From contig CM077012.1 in assembly GCA_039090855.1 (NCBI GenBank), positions 143,254,541 to 143,318,540 of the forward strand: 64,000 nt of DNA, written 5' to 3'. Made by a program: the position numbers and the translations under genes. Source of the stretch: Macrothele yani (Eukaryota > Arthropoda > Arachnida > Araneae > Macrothelidae). The notes beneath the pieces are model-generated. The model saw only the letters and a program-made list of their open reading frames with translations, made no database searches and was not told the DNA's origin. Positions 12,621-24,104 of this stretch are shown here, one piece after another. Numbering within the stretch: the stretch's first letter is position 1; each line of letters opens with the position of its first letter.

Positions 12621-12704
12621 TCTCATCCGAGATTTGAACCCAGACTCATCTTGGATGAGCTTTCAGAAGCCAACACCTCGTACCACTTGACCACCTTGAT
12701 TCAT
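12621..12704 (-). repeat. tRNA-derived SINE head or tRNA pseudogene
   Basis: On the minus strand a pol III A box (TGGTCAAGTGG, complement of 12683-12693) is followed about 45 nt later by a B box (GGTTCAAATC, near 12631-12640). The spacing and the long middle part resemble class II (Leu/Ser-like) tRNAs. A clean cloverleaf could not be drawn. A poly-T run (A-rich on +) at 12600-12609 lies just downstream. A SINE head is more likely than a working tRNA gene. Confidence 0.5.
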
Positions 12705-13803
12705 AGAAAGGCTTCTTAAGTACTATACACAGGGTTCACACAGCCCTTTGATTCCTGGAAAAGTCCTGGAATTTGATTTACCTTTTTTCAGGCCTGGAAA
12801 GTGATTTTTCATGCTTTTGTGAAAGGTCATGAGATAGTACTGGAATTTTTTCATGCACAAAAAAAAAAAAAAAATTGGTCGAACTGTTTTAAATTGACTG
12901 TTGCACTTTGTTCTAGCTCCCTGCAGCATCTACTCATGATGACGTGATGTCATCTCGTGTGATGTTGCAGTGCAAGATGCACGAGTGCCATATTTCCAGT
13001 AATCTTGGTTCGTGATATAGCAGCTGTGTGCAGTTGGAGTCACCACAGTGTGTGGAAATCTTTCTGCTATGGTTGAAGATGACCTTTTTCTAGCATGTGC
13101 TGATGACCTTCCTTCTAACTGAAGGAGTTTGATATCTGGCCTCCATGCAGTCAGTATGCATGGAAACAGATAACTACGGAATAGGAAATCTTAGTGGCAA
13201 AATTATTTTGTATTATTGTCATTGTGCTAAGTTCCAAGTTGCTTCATATAAGTTTTATACAGAGCAATTTTTGAACGGGGTAATTTTGCCTCTCCACTGA
13301 AGATGTGTAACACACACTGAAAAATACTTTGTAACAGCGGAATCCGATAAATTTCACCCCAGTGCAAAATATGAATCAAAAGCATTATGATTCTAGCAAA
13401 AGTTTTAGCTCCTGGAATTTATTTTATTTTTATGTGTATGAACTGTGCAAATATGGGGCGTGAGATATTTCATGCATGCCCCCCCCCACATTTAAGTATG
13501 TAGATTAAAAAAAGAGAAAGGAAAGAATGAAAGATTGATGACCTGTAATCCAATAACTCCCTTGTTTTCCAAAATATCTTTTGTGCGTACATATAATTTC
13601 TTGTGCATTGGCATCCTTAATTCCCTTTGCTACATAGCTATGACAATACTAGGCAGCACATGGACACTGAGTGCAAATAACCTTGTTTCTTAATATACTG
13701 GTTCCTTTGATCTTTTTATTGTTTTTGTGAATGCAACAAAAATTTTAAACTTATCTGTACTTGTATGTATATGTTTACACCTTCTAACTCCTTTATCACC
13801 TTT
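12705..13803. other. Non-coding; contains a dispersed terminus-like repeat at 12728
   Basis: Sequence from 12728 (GGGTTCACACAGCCCTT, then repeated TCCTGGAAAAGTCCTGG-like units) is related to 15947-16040 (GGTTCATACGGTCCTTAAAA). This looks like the end of a repetitive DNA element. Nothing else was recognised. Confidence 0.4.
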
Positions 13804-14461
13804 GGGTCATTCTACATGAAATCACCAGATTTAAAAAAAAAATTGCAGTTGTAGGTTTTTTAATTTTCCTCGTTTTTTTATGTGTTACAGTACAACATAA
13901 AAGTACCCTGAAAACAAAGTTTAGGATTTATTTTCCCACCCTTTTTTGGAGATATGGGTCCTCAAACCCTCCGAAATGAGCTAAAATAAGGGTTATCATT
14001 AATTAACACAAATTGAGTAAATGAGTGCCTAAATAGAGGTAATAACCTGTACATTCATATGTAATAACCTCATTTCCATAGCATAATAATTCGTCTGGTT
14101 GTACGGGGTCAAAATTCAAGGTCACAGTGCCAATTTCGTCATTTTCCGGCAGCATTTTTATACCAGAAGGGTACTTAAACACAAAGTAAATATTTTTTCA
14201 GGCAAGCCTCGTATGTTGCTAAGAATCTTAGAGCCTATTTCAACTTGTGTTAAGTTTCCCTCTTTTAATCAAAAAATATTTTATAGCTGCAACATTGCCA
14301 AAATTTTCGTTTTTGGGATGCAATAAATCAAAAGGGGTAGCAGATAAAAACCATATTTTTTTTCTGAGGACTATCTTCTATTGCATATCTAAATATTCTC
14401 AAAGTTTTGTTTTGTGTTTCACAATAGTTTCCGAAATAATGATAATGCAAATTTGCCCTTC
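13804..14461 (+). repeat. Left terminal inverted repeat of the 13.7-kb element
   Basis: It matches the reverse complement of 26873-27542 over its full length with scattered substitutions and small indels. Clear blocks include TGTTACAGTACAACATAAAA and GTGTTTCACAATAGTTTC. Short open frames inside it are chance. Confidence 0.85.
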
Positions 14462-15061
14462 ATGGTATGCGATATGGGCATACTTTTAGCATTTAATCTA
14501 ACATGAAATATTTAGTAATACATGCATTTAATAAATGTTTACTTTAATACATTAAAAATGTATATAATTGTTTTGCAAAGTAATAAGGCTGGTCATTGTT
14601 AGTACGCAACTGCAATACCCTCTCCCCCCCCCATTTGTTTCCAAAAAATGTTCCAAACAAATTCTGATTTGCATTCATGTTGTAGGTCTTTTTTCTAAAA
14701 TATAATGTCCTTGCCCAGTTTTAAGGGTTTTAGAAAAGTGATGCAATCATAAACTAACATGTCATCATTCATGGCAGTCTGATATGTCCATTTGAAGGAC
14801 TTTCACTGTTGGATGATGCAATGCAATCAGATGTTTCATCATCAACCTTAAGTAACAGAACTCAACTCCACTGTCAATTCAGTCATCTTAGAATCTTTGA
14901 GTTTGAAACATCCAAGTCTCTTAGCTTTGTTTCAAATTATAATATCAGTGTTGTAAATATGTATAATTTCTATGCAAATCAGATTTGCTGAATTAGTTTT
15001 AAAGTTGTGTAATCCAATTTTTTGATTAATACTACAAATTCAGAAATTATTTGTATCATAA

Positions 15062-15945
15062 GTGCATTCAGTAATGCAGTGTTGTGTTGGTGTCTTCTTG
15101 ACTGAGGAAGACTGTACTAATGCATCATACAGCTCTTTAAGAAAAGTGACTAAAATTTGTGAGTATTCACCTGAGGAACAGAAATTATTAAAAATGAGAA
15201 TTAAAGACAGTATTCAAAGTGTATGTGAGCACCATAAAATTAAATATTTGGATAAATACCACCACTTATATGAAAATACATGTTGCGATCCATACAGTAT
15301 CCATAAAAAAAATAATAAAGAAATCATTGTGTGAGATAAGTGTCAGCTTTGCTGAAGAACACTCACATCTGGAACTCCAACTTGTGCCTGGGAAATCTCT
15401 ATGTTCTAACTGTCAAAAAATGGTCAACTAAGAGTGACAAGACTCATCATAGAACAGGAAAACACAAGGAAGTAAATTACAAGGAATCATACTCTGAATC
15501 TTATATTTCAGACCATGATGCTGAAACTGATAATAGCTTGTATGAACCAAAACATGTTAAATTGAAATGTTAATCAAGCATGTAGTATTTTAGGAATTTC
15601 TCCAGTAAAAGCTCAAACTTTGCCGGCACAGAGGAGATATGCTGCCATAGAAAAAAAGTTACCCAAATATCTGGTAATGTTTCACATAAACTGCATGATT
15701 CGTTTGAGGTTTATAACCCAGTACTTCAAAACCAAAGGAGACAAAACAACAGAATGAATATGAAACATTAATTACAAACCTTAAAACAAAGGTAAATAAT
15801 GTTACTAGTTCTGAAGAAAAGGTCAGGATTATTAGCTTGCTTCCATTATCATGGTCAATCTCCAAAATTTGTGTGCAATTTGAAGTCTGAATAACCTCGT
15901 ATGAACAAGAAGAAGAATTGTACAAAATCATGGTGTATTTCCAAC
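15062..15945 (+). pseudogene. Putative transposase of the 13.7-kb element, N-terminal part
   Basis: The first piece holds a Cys/His-rich region: CEHHKIKYLDKY, then CCDPYSIHKK, and after a frameshift REISVSFAEEH and LVPGKSLCSNCQK. This pattern recurs in uncharacterised repetitive proteins of many invertebrates. It may form a zinc-binding DNA-recognition domain, but that is inference. A second stretch (about 15570-15940) in shifting frames contains NQACSILGISPVK, SSEEKVRIISLLP, LSWSISKI and EELYKIM. At least three frameshifts or stops are present. The true start codon could not be fixed; the M at 15062 is only the first in frame. Confidence 0.6.
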
Positions 15946-16213
15946 AAGGTTCATACGGTCCTTAAAAGTCCTTAAGAACTCCTTATTTTTTATCTTAGGC
16001 CCATAAAAGTCCTTAAAAACTCCTTATTTTTTAAAACAGGTGCCCCCCCCCTTGTCTTGTTTTTGCGTGCGCTGCAGTAATGGGTATCGCAACCCTGCCC
16101 CCATTTTTGTCTGTGTCAGTAAATATGCTAACCTGTTTACCAGGGGAGCTTTCTTCTAGCTCATTGAAGGGAAATAATCCCCTGGAATGTTCTTAGAAAT
16201 GACCTCCCTTCAA

Positions 16214-16248
16214 CCCCCCCCCCCCCCCACACACACACACACACACAC
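16214..16248. repeat. Poly-C/(AC)n microsatellite
   Basis: Fifteen C residues are followed by ten AC units. Confidence 0.95.
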
Positions 16249-17661
16249 TTTTCCCATTGTGGCTTGCATGACTTACTTTGGGGGACCTTACCAGTGGGAT
16301 CAACATATGTGTTGTCATTTCAGGGGTCAGAGCAAAGGTCAAGAGGGGGGGGTTCTGTTTGACTTCTTCACCATTTATGGTGTCGGTGGTCTGATCTATG
16401 TAGTGTCTACTTCTCTACTCAACTCATCTTGCTTCATTGTTTCATTGTCACTGTACCTCTTGCTTGTCATTTTCTCTTTTTCGGTGTGTATTTAATTTTG
16501 CTCTTTGCGGGCAAAGTAGTTTATATTTTAGGCAAACTGCCTGGTAAATGGCCACTAGCACTGTTTAATCCCCTGCATATGTATATAACATACTGACAGG
16601 GTTTGACGAATCCGAGGTCCCCCAAGGTGCCTAAAATGCGGGCCATGACACCTAATTTTCTTTTTACTAGAGGTTTCGTAATTTGCAGTAAATACTGTAA
16701 TTTCTGTTATATAATCCATAGATTATCTATTAAAAAGTTATAAATTTAGGTACTGCGGACACTGATAAAGAAAAAAAAAACTGTGCAGTGTTTTAAAAAG
16801 TCCGCTAGGTAATTGTCAGAAAAGGTGGTGTCATTGGGAAAGTACCGAAAATGCAGTAACAGAAAAAAATTAATGTAACAGCTGGATAGAAAACCGCAAA
16901 GAGATTGTAAGAAATATATATATATTTACTTAGAAGCATTTTGACTGAAAATATGATGCAAGGAAGGCGTTACTATTTGCGCGTGCGGAAGTCTACGTGG
17001 TGTGAGAATCTGTGACTCTCAGGAATCCTGCAGAGCTATTCCATAGCATGTAACCATTCTGTGAATCACATTGCCTAGTTTTGGTGCACTAATTGTATTA
17101 GTTAAGGATATTTTTTTCCTTTCAGTATTCAGTTGAAACGTATTCAGAAATAAGACAATGCCATGCACTGTCTGCAATTTCAATGGATTTTTAAGTGTAA
17201 CTAATGAACTTCTGTAATGCTGCAGCAGCTAGCGATTTTAGTTCTTTACTAAAGGAACAGTAAACTTTAAAAAAGGGTCCTCGGAAATATGAATTTTTGC
17301 TGTCATGTTATGCGGGTGACCGGGTGATGCTCATAAAGCCGAAATTTTTTCCCTACGGCCATTGAGAGCTGAGTAAACAGCTGGCAAAGTTTCTGGTGAT
17401 GACGTCACACTAGACAAGCGGTCAGTCAGACCACTTCTTGCACCAGCGGCATCTGTGTACTCCGTGCAGTAGGGGTTGTGAGGGAAAGTACGAGGTAATT
17501 AGTGTCAGGAATTTCACTCCTTGTGTTGCACATGTCCTGTTCATTAGTCATCAAATTTTCTGCTGCAATTTACACAACTGGAATGAATTTTAAATAGTTT
17601 ACGGATTTCGCCAGAACCCCTGATATACTGATACAGGCATTCAGTAAATACTTTTTACAAA

Positions 17662-18190
17662 GTGTTGAAATTTTTAATTGGGCCAATAATCAAATTTACG
17701 TGGCACAGTATGAAAAAACAAATTACTGATGATTTAAAATTATACGATTCCAAAATTTGGGTGAGTGGAGATGGACAGTTTGATTTGCCAGGTTTTTGCG
17801 TCAAATACTGTACATCCATTATGGATATTCGCAAGGGAAATATTGTAGATTTTATTGTTGTCCAAAAAGGTGTTTTTGACAGGGACTTAGAAAATAATGT
17901 GTGTGATTTATTACTCTCAGGCCTCTATGAAGAAATAAAGATATCGTTGTTGTTTTTTATCAGATAGACAGAAGCATTCGTGCCCTCATGAAGAAAAAAT
18001 ATCCCAAATTGATCATCACATGGCCAAAACTGACTAAAAATCTAAAAGCTGCTGAAAAGAAAGCTCCTTTACTAGAAGCATGGCAGTCCAGTATAACCAA
18101 CCTTTTATGGTGGTCAGCTCAAATGTGTAATGGAGATGCTGAGCTGCTGGTAGAAAAATTTCTATCTCTGACTAGCTTGCCATTCAGTAA
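17662..18190 (+). pseudogene. Transposase fragment with GDG-D-PG-KY motif
   Basis: A frame at 17662-17967 contains SGDGQFDLPGFCVKYCTSIM and GNIVDFIVVQKG. After a frameshift, a second frame gives ALMKKKYPK, LTKNLKAAEKKAPLLEAWQ and LLWWSAQMCNGDAELLVEKF. This matches the core of a recurrent invertebrate and fish transposase-like family, often preceded by a THAP domain, from memory of the pattern. The Asp residues in GDG and IVDF are candidate catalytic or structural sites. The N-terminal domain is not visible. The frame ends at a hairpin, so the C-terminal half is missing. An internal loss of roughly ten residues after KYPK is also likely. Confidence 0.5.
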
Positions 18191-18197
18191 TAACAGT

Positions 18198-18244
18198 AGA
18201 AATAACAGTTAGATAAACTGCCTTTTTATCTAACTGTTATTTCT
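18198..18244. repeat. Perfect 18-bp inverted repeat with 11-nt loop
   Basis: AGAAATAACAGTTAGATA at 18198-18215 is exactly complementary to 18227-18244. It sits where the transposase fragment ends and may mark an abortive repair or template-switch junction. Confidence 0.9.
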
Positions 18245-18346
18245 AGTGAATATATTTTAAATACATGGAGATAATGTAAATGTACGATGTCATCGCTCTG
18301 TCTACGTTATTTTTATAAACAACGAATAACAACTGAAAAATTGTAT

Positions 18347-18420
18347 GTCCGACACCGCTGGGGTCGAACCCCATATCTCTCAATAACTAGCAGGGTGAGT
18401 TCGCTTTACGCTACGGTGCC
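18347..18420 (-). repeat. tRNA-like sequence
   Basis: On the minus strand the ends GGCACCG and CGGTGTC pair over seven positions (one G-T), and GGGGTTCGACCCC is a near-consensus B box. The anticodon arm would have an oversized loop and the T arm is irregular, so this is a SINE head or pseudo-tRNA. Confidence 0.4.
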
Positions 18421-19639
18421 AACAATTCACAGCGCCATTCGTGGTTTATCAGTCAGCATCTGACTACACAAATCCATATTGATGGGCTCAGGAACTGATT
18501 ATTTCTAGTTCATATTTTTCTTCTTGTTTTCCATATCATGTTCAACTAATGCGGTATTTTTATTTTCGTGGAGCGGGGGTCATTAATGACTTTGCACTTG
18601 GGCTACGAGAAATACTCATAAAGTTGTTTCTCCCATGACAACAGGAGAAACTTAAAAAAAATATATGCATTTAGTTCAATGAAAAATATCTTTATATACT
18701 CGTATATAGACAGTAGCTGACAAATCTTTAGTGACTGTGGGAGTTAATTGAAATAGTCTGTGTCATTTCCAGAGCAACAAACAAAACCCGAATACCATTG
18801 TTCATTAGATTCAAGAAAACATTCTAACAACACAAGAAGGGATTACTTTTCTGATTTTTTGCCCTACAGGTATCCAGGCATTCACCCAATATACGAATTG
18901 TTTGTGTGCAATGCATCTCCATAGTTTGCCACATACAAGTTCATATTTTTTCTCGTTTTTTTTTCAGCCCGAAGAGTCATTTGATAACGACTTGCCTGTA
19001 AGGTGTGGATGTTTAAACAACACTGTCGAATGATTCATGGTTTATTATACATTAGGCACTACCTTTTATTTTCAGCATCTGATCACTCTCGTTTCAACAC
19101 AAACACTCAGTGTTTATTGACATTCTCTCGCAGTTATAACATTGGCACCAGTCAAGATCACCTTTTCTACCCTCGAATTTGTTTTCACATTTCTTGTTAA
19201 ACATTCATACTGTACCGGCAGAATATCGTGGTTCAAATGAATAAGGATTTACACTAGCCATTTTACAGATTGATGCGATTGACTGCGCTGCACAGAACGG
19301 TAAAGAGCACTGACTGGAGCTCTACACACGCTGAGTGTCCGGTCTCTTGTCTAGTATGGCGTCACTGCTGATTTTAAAAAATGCTGTAGCAGGATAACTA
19401 CTTACGATAAAGCATTTCTGATTGCGCCAGTATTCATGTCTCTTTCGACAATACATTTCCGCACGGAGAAAAAAAAATACCTGAAATGAGTTTACTGTTC
19501 CTTTAACTTAAAGGTAACACAAAAGTACTTCAAAATGCTTGTTACTTTTTCAATAAGATGATCATTTCTTTCTTATATCTTTGGATTTCTGAGTCGGTCT
19601 TGTGAATTGCAGTTTTCTGTCGGAAATTATGATTCACAA

Positions 19640-20880
19640 TTAACATGATAGGTGCGGATTTATACGACTGTCATACATGCCAATTACTACAGAATGTCCG
19701 TAGTTTCTACGGATTTAGTTGTATGACTACGGAACTCACTCTTGAAACAACAGATTCTACGAATTTTCATTTTGTTTAATAAAAATGTGTTGCTATTATT
19801 TTATGTTATGCATAAGGTTCTTAAGTGGATTCGCGGAATTCTCCACAGTTTTTTTTTTTTTCTTTTTTTGTCATTTTTTATCATTCTCAAGATTGATGCA
19901 AAACTGAAGAGAATTTGGGCGGTAGGTCATTTTCCTTCTGGAGACGGTATTTCATGTTTCAAAGCTTTTGAAAACAGTAATTAAATGGAGTAAAAAGAAT
20001 TTGCTGTAATCATAATTTTTTCTCCCGATGTTGCGTTTGTGTCTAGTATTTTTGTTAAATATTATATTATTACATATTTATGTTCGTATTTCATCTTGAA
20101 ACTGTAGGCAAGAATTTTGCGGAAATGTAAGACGCTGCGAAAATTTGAGGGGGGGGGGGGTAGATGTTCGTAGAAGGATGGAGTCTTTACGAAACTTTTG
20201 AAAACGGAAAGTTGACGGAGTTCAGATTTTTTCCGTAATCATAATTTCTTTATTCTCGCATGTTGCCTCTGTTTAGTACTTTTGAAAGTATCATTTTACT
20301 GCATATAAATTTTTGTATTTCTGCTTGAAAATAGGAGAAAGATTTCCAAAACCGGAAGTCGAACGGATTTCCCGTAATCGCTATCACCCCAGCGCGTGGT
20401 GCTCCCACTCTCCAGCACTGTTAAATACCCCACACCCCATAAGTTTTTACATTTAATCTTTATAAGGGAAGAAGGAAATTTCCCGAAAACAGAAGTGACG
20501 AATTTGTAAAAATTTGTAAAAATTGATGCATGGTGTTCAAAAGTATTAATATTCCCAAAGTTACATCATTTATCTAAATTAGTTGAAGCTTTGAAATCCT
20601 GCACTCATGGTGCTCAGGCTGATGGTTGTTATCAGAGGGCATAAAAAAAACAAGAAAAGAAAAAGCGACACAATGAAGAAGTAGGGAGAGAATATCAGCT
20701 GAAATAAAAATTAAGCAGTGGTGCTGTGCAGTTGCAGAGTCAACAAAAGACAAACTGACAGTAGTTCGCATTCTTGCTGTCTGTTTTGATTTTTTACCAG
20801 TTAAAATGTTCAGCTCCCCCCTTCTTTGGTCTCATCTTGTCTTAAACTGCAATTTTATAGTCAGTATGATCATATGGTAA
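19640..20880 (+). repeat. Dispersed repeat family A, copy 1
   Basis: Homologous in the same orientation to 38070-39560. It contains about three decayed internal units, with recurring blocks such as CTCAAGATTGATGC, CTTTTGAAAAC(A/G)G and TTGCATTTC-like. A shared tail includes TTGATGCATGGTGTTC and a TTCAGCT block. It is non-coding. Confidence 0.7.
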
Positions 20881-21733
20881 GTGGAGGTTCATGCACTGCT
20901 TGTTGTTTTTATTTCCTGTCTGTCAAGCATTATGTAATTCTGAATGCATCTTACTGATTTTTACTGCTGAAAGTTTCAAACTTAAATCTCGCAATCATGC
21001 CCTCGCTGGGGAATGAGCTTTGTGTTTCGCACGTGTTAAGTTTGTTTCATTAGAGTCCTTGTTTGTTGTAATGTTTTGTTGGGGCGCACACTTGTTTTTT
21101 TACAAAGAGATGAATCATTTCATAAAATAGAGTCTTTGTATACCACCCAACACTAGTTATTAATAACAAGACTATTGCCAATGTTGGCAGGAATGGACTG
21201 TCTTTTTTTTTTTTTTTTTTTTTTTGAAATGTCATGGTCTAAGGCATGCTGCCACGGATTATGCAAATGAAAAAATTGTTTTTCTCAGAATTTCACGATC
21301 TATGGATCATATGCTGCAGCAGATTTATACATGGGATTTTTTTTTTTCACAGCCCTTGGATTATACACACTTGCGGATCTCACGAAGTAATTTTTTTTTC
21401 TTATTTTTTTTAGATCATCTACTGAAAGAATGGAAAAAAAAAATTATGAAGCAAATGGGAACTTTATTTTGCAATAAATGGTTTGGGTAAAAAGAAAAAA
21501 AAATTGACAACAAATATAGTTTACCACTTTTTGTTCCAGCATTATAACCAAACATGTTTTTGTTCATGCGTTATTGACTTTGTTTCACTTGGCACCTAAA
21601 TTTTGGAGCTGGCTCCTAGATCTAGAACATATTAGTCGAGCCCCGTACATACACACACACCTGGTGATATTCCAATGACGCAAAATATCAACTGGAGTGT
21701 AGGTCCTTAGAAGTCCTTTTCTTTTTCCACAGA

Positions 21734-22581
21734 AAAGGGTATGAACCTTGTACCAAGTTTCACTCACCAAAATCAAAGTGGCAAGAAATTTTCAGATGAT
21801 ATCTTATCCCAAGTAATCAGTTTTTATGAGGATGATGAATGCAGCAGGCTGTGTCCAGGAATAAAAGATTCTGTCACCATAAAAAACAACTTGGGAGAAA
21901 AAGAACAAAGACAAAAGTGGCTAGTACTTTGCAACTTAAAAGAACTGTATGAGAGGTTTAAAGAATTGCATTCAGGGGCAAAAATTGGATTTTCCAGATT
22001 CTGTGAATTGCATCCGAAATGGTGTGTGCTAGCTGGGGCATCAGGTACACATTCAATATGTGTGTGCTGTATACATCAGAATGTCAAGATGATGATTAAT
22101 GGGGCAAAACTTATACTTACAAGGAATTGCTTTCACAGATGGTTTGTAGCATGAACAATGAAGTGTGTATGCTTCATGGGTGTCCACTCTGCCCTGGTCA
22201 AGATTTTGTTTTAGAATGCTTGGATTCATTCCAAGATGATATATTCCAAATATTCTACAAACAGCGGGTTACAACAGATCAATGCACTTTAGTGACAATT
22301 GTGGAGCTATATGCAGAATTCAAGGAAAATTTACTCTGGGAAACTTAATACTTTGAAAAAACATCATTACATAGCAACAGAACAATCACGTTTCCTTAAG
22401 ACCAAGAAAGCACTCCCAAGTTCTGACGAGTGTATACTACTTTGCGACTTTTCAGCAAACTTTACTTTTGTAGTACAAGATGAAATTTAATTGTACCACT
22501 GCGTAATTAGCCAAGATACTCTTCACCCATTTTCTTGTTATTTTAAAGCTCATGACAAATTACAATTAGTAAGTTTTTATG
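21734..22581 (+). pseudogene. Putative transposase of the 13.7-kb element, central part
   Basis: The longest clean stretch (21741-22100) contains QVISFYEDDECSRLCPG, QRQKWLVLCNLKELYERFKE and FSRFCELHPKWCVLAGASGT. It ends in a Cys-rich ICVCCIHQNVK block. After frameshifts it continues CMLHGCPLCPG, HHYIATEQSRFLK and then CDFSANFTFVVQDE. The Asp in CDFSAN is a candidate first catalytic acidic residue of an RNase H fold. The piece stops at SFYV, exactly where a Tc1 element is inserted at TA 22582-22583. Confidence 0.65.
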
Positions 22582-23000
22582 TACAGTAGTGGCCAAAATT
22601 GTGGAAACCTTTTGAAAAAGTGTATTTTTGAGGTTTGATGGCTCATAACACCACATTTTTTGTAGTAATACCATAAAATTATATACCAATGGAAATATAA
22701 TTTTATCAAAAATGTAATGCAACAAAGTTTGTTCAATTATCTGTATTCTATGAGAAGTTATAGCCATATAACCAGAAAAAGGAAGCCCAACTTGCTTAGG
22801 TTGATGTGAAGAAGCTTTCCTTCATTGGAATGTAGCCTATGAGCATGAGTGTTTAGAGAGCCAATCAGGTGTCATCTTGTTTTGGCAATGAACCAATCAG
22901 GTCACGGTAGGATTCAGCTGTTGGTGTCATGTATTGGAGCTGAGAGGAGGACATTTGTCAGTGTGTTATGTGATTGCTATCAAGTTAATTGTTGTTGTTG

Positions 23001-23004
<4 letters not shown>

Positions 23005-23050
<46 letters not shown>
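23005..23050. repeat. (GT)n microsatellite
   Basis: About 22 GT units lie in the untranslated leader of the Tc1 element. Confidence 0.95.
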
Positions 23051-23092
23051 CTTTCACTTAGTGAGCTTGTAAAACGTAATCAAATTAAAGAA

Positions 23093-24104
23093 ATGGCGCA
23101 AAGAGTTCACTGGTCACCCAGAAAGCGGTGTAAAATAATACTATTAAGTGAACAAGGCTTCAGTTATGAAGAAATTAGAAGAAAACTTGGTGGAAACTTA
23201 ACCAAACGTGGCATTTCTAAATCTTTGAAGAGGTATAAGGAGACTGTCACTACAAAACCAGACTCGTAAAGGCAGGAAAAGGTGCACAACAGCAAGTCAG
23301 TGATGATAGAAGAATTAAAAGACTGTGCCTAGGTGACAGAAAAAAATCGTCTGGGTGTACACAAGATGAAATGGCGAAATGCAATGTGAAGTTGAGTGCA
23401 AGGACTGTTCGGTGCATACTGCAGTAATTTGGTCTAAAAGCTAGAATTCCACAAAAAAAGCCATTTTTATCTCTCAAACAAAGGTTGAAAAGATTAAACT
23501 GGGCTAAAACCCATGTTAACTAGACAGCGGAACAATGGGACAGTTGTTATTTGGAGTGATGAGACCAAAATCTCCCAGTTTGGTAGTGATGACGTAAAAT
23601 ACGTAAGGACAAGAATCGCAGAAGATTTGCATCCTGATTGCATTACATGTACCGTGAAACACCCAGTTTGTGTTATGATCTGAGGTTGTATGACATCAAA
23701 AGATGTGGGCAGAATTTGCGTGAGTAATAGGAATATAAATGGCCAAAAATACATTAATGAAATACTTGAGCCCAAACTGAAGCTCTCTGCACATGATCTT
23801 TTCCAAGATAATGAAGCATTTATATTTCAACAGGATTCAGCTCCATGTAATGTTGCTGCTGTGTGCAAAAAGTGCTTTCAAGATAATCATATTCTACTGC
23901 TGGAATGACCTGGGAATAGCCCAGACCTTAACCCCATCAAAAATCTATGGAGCCGACTAAAGAAACTTGTTAGTCAGAAGCAACCCAGTAATCCAATCTT
24001 GGTTTCACATTATAACAGCTGCAGAACTAAAAAACGTAGTTCACTCCATGGAAAGGCATTGTAAGGCCGTAATTAAAGCTAAAGGTTACCCAACTAAGTA
24101 TTAA
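23093..24104 (+). pseudogene. Tc1 transposase with catalytic Glu changed to Lys
   Basis: The start is MAQRVHWSPRKR at 23093 and the end is AKGYPTKY at 24104, so the span is full length (about 337 codons). The paired-like helix-turn-helix (FSYEEIRRKLGGNLTKRGIS) is intact and QQDSAPCNVA holds the second Asp. The DD34E Glu is replaced by Lys: NPIKNLW instead of NPIENLW, 34 residues after the second Asp. Frameshifts and stops interrupt it after TKPDS, and a TGA replaces the usual Trp before PGNSPDLN. Confidence 0.8.

Larger units (their letters stand above)
17253..19502 (+). mobile_element. Kolobok/piggyBac-like element with TTAA-type target
   Basis: Terminal repeats AGGAACAGTAAACT at the left and their complement at the right (about 16 of 17 bases matching when extended by 3) bound a 2.25-kb element. 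It is flanked by CTAA (17249-17252) and TTAA (19503-19506), consistent with a TTAA target with one later change. It encodes a truncated gene at 17662-18190. Its superfamily is inferred from the target site and the protein pattern. Confidence 0.6.
16597..21645. mobile_element. Possible hAT-type element ends
   Basis: The left sequence CAGGGTTTGACGAATCC and the right end read inward, CGGGGCTCGACTAATAT, are imperfect inverted ends. Both are followed by GGTGCCTAAAAT/TTTAGGTGCC-like subterminal motifs. No 8-bp target duplication was seen and no transposase was recognised. The call is weak. Confidence 0.3.
15946..21733. other. 5.8-kb intron-like or inserted block inside the transposase gene
   Basis: Coding homology stops at about 15945 (ATCATG followed by GTGTAT) and resumes at about 21734, right after a pyrimidine-rich tract ending TTTCCACAG. 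The borders resemble splice sites, but the phases do not join cleanly, so a composite insertion is also possible. Inside lie a possible hAT-type element (16597-21645), a Kolobok-like element, a tRNA-like sequence and a dispersed repeat family copy. Other sequence here is unrecognised. Confidence 0.5.

Noticed and set aside
22934..23269. Open frame starting MELRGGHLSV with a long VCVCVC stretch
   Set aside because: The N-terminal part is a translation of the (GT)n tract; the real Tc1 start is the Met at 23093.
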